DNA from: Chiridota heheva
Lineage: Eukaryota; Echinodermata; Holothuroidea; Apodida; Chiridotidae
NCBI GenBank assembly: GCA_020152595.1
Contig: JAIGNY010000099.1
Location: 1,955,126 to 2,019,125 of the forward strand
Direction of reading: 5' to 3'
Length of the DNA stretch: 64,000 nucleotides
Positions 61,767-64,000 of this stretch are shown piece after piece. Made by a program: the position numbers and the translations under genes. Numbering within the stretch: position 1 is the stretch's first letter; every line of letters starts with the position of its first letter. A model generated the notes under the pieces. It did not search any database and was not told the origin of the DNA. It saw nothing but the letters and a program-made list of their open reading frames with translations.

Positions 61767-62995
61767 TTCCATGCAGGTATTGATGAGACCCATAATCAAC
61801 AGGTTGTTTCCATGCAGGTATTGATCAGACCCGTAACCAACAGGTTGTTTCCATGCAGGTATTGATGAGACCCATAATCAACAGGTTGTTTCCATGCAGG
61901 TATAGATCAGACACGTAATCAACAGGTTGTTTCCATGCAGGTATTGATGAGACCCGTAATCAACAGGTTGTTTCCATGCAGGTATTGATGAGACCCGTAA
62001 TCAACAGCTTGTTTCCATGCAGGTATTGATCAGACCCGTAATCAACAGGTTGTTTCCATGCAGGTATTGATCAGACCCGTAATCAACAGGTTGTTTCCAT
62101 GCAGGTATTGATCAGACCCGTAATCAACAGGTTGTTTCCATGCAGGTATTGATCAGACCCGTAATCAACAGGTTGTTTCCATGCAAGTATTGATCAGACC
62201 CGTAATCAACAGCTTGTTTCCATGCAGGTATTGATCAGACCCGTAATCAACAGGTTGTTTCCATGCAGGTATTGATCAGACCCGTAATCAACAGGTTGTT
62301 TCCATGCAGGTATTGATCAGACCCGTAATCAACAGGTTGTTTCCATGCAGGTATTGATCAGACCCGTAATCAACAGGTTGTTTCCATGCAAGTATTGATC
62401 AGACCCGTAATCAACAGGCTGTTTCTATGCAGGTATTGATCAGACCCGTAATCAACAGGTTGTTTCCATGCAGGTATTCATCAGACCCGTAATCAACAGG
62501 TTGTTTCCATGCAGGTATTGATGAGACCCGTAATCAAGAGGTTGTTTCCATGCAGGTATTGATCAGACCCGTAATCAACAGGTCGTTTCCATGCAGGTAT
62601 TGATGAGACCCGTAATCAACAGCTTGTTTCCATGCAGGTATTGATCAGACCCGTAATCAACAGGTTGTTTCCATGCAGGTATTGATCAGACCCGTAATCA
62701 ACAGCTTGTTTTCATGCAGGTATTGATCAGACCCGTAATCAACAGGTTGTTTCCACGCAGGTATTGATCAGACCCGTAATCAACAGGTTGTTTCCATGCA
62801 GGTATTGATCAGACCCATAATCAACAGGTTGTTTCCATGCAGGTATTGATCAGACCCGTAATTAACAGGTTGTTTCCATGCAGGTATTGATCAGACCCGT
62901 AATTAACAGGTTGTTTCCATGCAGGTATTGATCAGACCCGTGCTTAACAGGATGTTTCCATGCAGGTATTGATCAGACCCGTAATCAACAGGTAA
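61767..62995. repeat. 41-bp minisatellite, about 30 copies
   Basis: Very regular direct array of 41-bp units: GGTTGTTTCCATGCAGGTAT, TGATCAGACCCGTAATCAAC, A. Variants include TGATGA for TGATCA, CAGC for CAGG, and CCCATAATC for CCCGTAATC. TGATGA units are commoner at the left end. High homogeneity points to recent expansion or ongoing homogenisation. Confidence 0.97.
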
Positions 62996-64000
62996 TCAGC
63001 GAAGAAAAAATAAACTCATAACTGGCCAGCTAAAACTGAAGAACACAACTTAGAAACATACGGGTTTTGAGCTGTGTTCCTCGATCTGATGACATCACAA
63101 ATTTTGCTGATTTCTAAAACCTTGAAAGTTTGATTGACCATAACTCAAAAAATAGATAACATTTATTCAAGATTTTAGTCATTTCACTCAAAACTGAACA
63201 TATGTAAAACGTGTTACATGTCACCATTCCTTAAAGTAATTAAAATATCTTCTCAAACTTTAAGTGATACATTTCATGTGTTTATGTGTGTTTTACAATG
63301 AGTAGAAAAGGGTAAATATTAGTCAAAATGGTTTTGATCTTCCAAACACTGCTTAAGTTCATCCTTTTTCTACAGGTTGGAAAAAACATTCTTCTTATAT
63401 TGATGGGCTGACAACCAAGAAGAATAGGCGATAACCATTTGTCCGTTTGACTGGTAGTCGCGCCAACCATATAATCAAGCATTCAACATGGTTGAGGGAG
63501 TAACTCTACCGAGAATAAACCTTATTGATGCTGTGTGTACATGCTTCAAGGCTCTGTATATGCTTGATGTCGAGTATCCTGGTCAACAGGTCAATGCAAA
63601 TCTTCCTGGAGTTTCTGCAAAAGTATATTTTTACAATAGACAATACAGACGGAAAATCATTTAGATCACCAAGTGTTCGAAGTGTACGTGATTTTCTGAT
63701 ACAATGAACATTTTTAATCCCATATGTAAGACTCACGCTAATGAACTTGAAGCATATTGTTTGGTTTTTAACATTTAGCATTAAAGACAATCTGTCGTTT
63801 TGTTGATACATCTATTAAAGGTATATGGACCCGCTAAAATATCAAGAATCAAGTTTCAAGAATTTGTCCCAATATATTTATATTCAAAACAGTTTTAAGA
63901 AATTCTTAATTACTTTCAATTACTATTCATAAATGGCTATTTTGCCATCAACATATTTATAAGAGACTTAAAATTACCTGGCGGATCGTGATGCAGGCTA
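62996..64000. other. No recognised gene
   Basis: AT-rich sequence to the window edge. The overlapping short open frames on both strands at 63,506-63,811 have no domain. Confidence 0.3.

Noticed and set aside
61767-62995. Regular repeats considered as a CRISPR array
   Set aside because: The 41-bp units abut directly with no unique spacers, and the genome is eukaryotic; it is a minisatellite.

Overview
This is a eukaryotic, AT-rich, intron- and repeat-dominated window. It suggests a marine invertebrate, probably a deuterostome (echinoderm or hemichordate-like). The reasons are a DED plus very-large-inducible-GTPase (VLIG/GVIN) locus, a TRIM-type RING/B-box relic, a Tctex1-family dynein light chain gene, craniofacial-protein-2-like LINEs, Crypton-like and Helentron-like debris, and a strong excess of the palindrome TAGGCCTA. 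The phylum is inference. No endogenous retrovirus or other virus-like element was recognised.

Layout. A decayed apurinic-endonuclease/RT LINE occupies about 0.9-3.7 kb. An old inverted-repeat domain spans 7.0-11.35 kb: diverged arms at 7.0-7.8 and 10.65-11.35 kb enclose an antisense LINE RT remnant (7.85-8.5 kb) and two nearly identical 109-bp piggyBac-type MITEs (10.04-10.40 kb). The main gene-like locus is 12.1-23.63 kb on the + strand. It has a death effector domain exon, a tandemly duplicated pair of small phase 1-1 exons, and one giant VLIG/GVIN exon of about 4.6 kb. All splice phases agree, but the giant exon carries many frame breaks and the DED exon carries one, so it is most likely a pseudogene.

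The region 26.3-38.3 kb is nested repeats. It contains a Helentron/HINE-like element built around a long (TA)n, a Crypton-like recombinase relic (30.0-30.7 kb), G-rich minisatellites, further HINE-like material with about 290-bp internal repeats in both orientations, a tRNA-derived SINE, and a 5'-truncated RNase H-bearing LINE (34.8-36.3 kb, minus). Minisatellites follow at 39.7 and 42.3 kb, and a tRNA-type SINE at 45.1-45.36 kb.

The only intact, convincing protein-coding gene is an intronless Tctex1-domain dynein light chain gene (47,745-48,392, +). From 48.4 to 55.2 kb I see almost nothing coding. A broken TRIM-like gene lies at 55.27-56.09 kb, followed by a GC-rich 29-bp minisatellite (56.38-57.08 kb), two candidate orphan exons (58.16-58.42 and 60.80-60.88 kb), a tRNA-like relic, and a regular 41-bp minisatellite of about 30 copies (61.77-63.0 kb).

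How the parts relate. The DED, linker and GTPase exons make one immune-type gene: DEDs recruit apoptotic or inflammatory adaptors, and VLIG proteins are large inducible GTPases. The other genes are unrelated neighbours. Most unexplained structure belongs to non-autonomous transposons and satellites.
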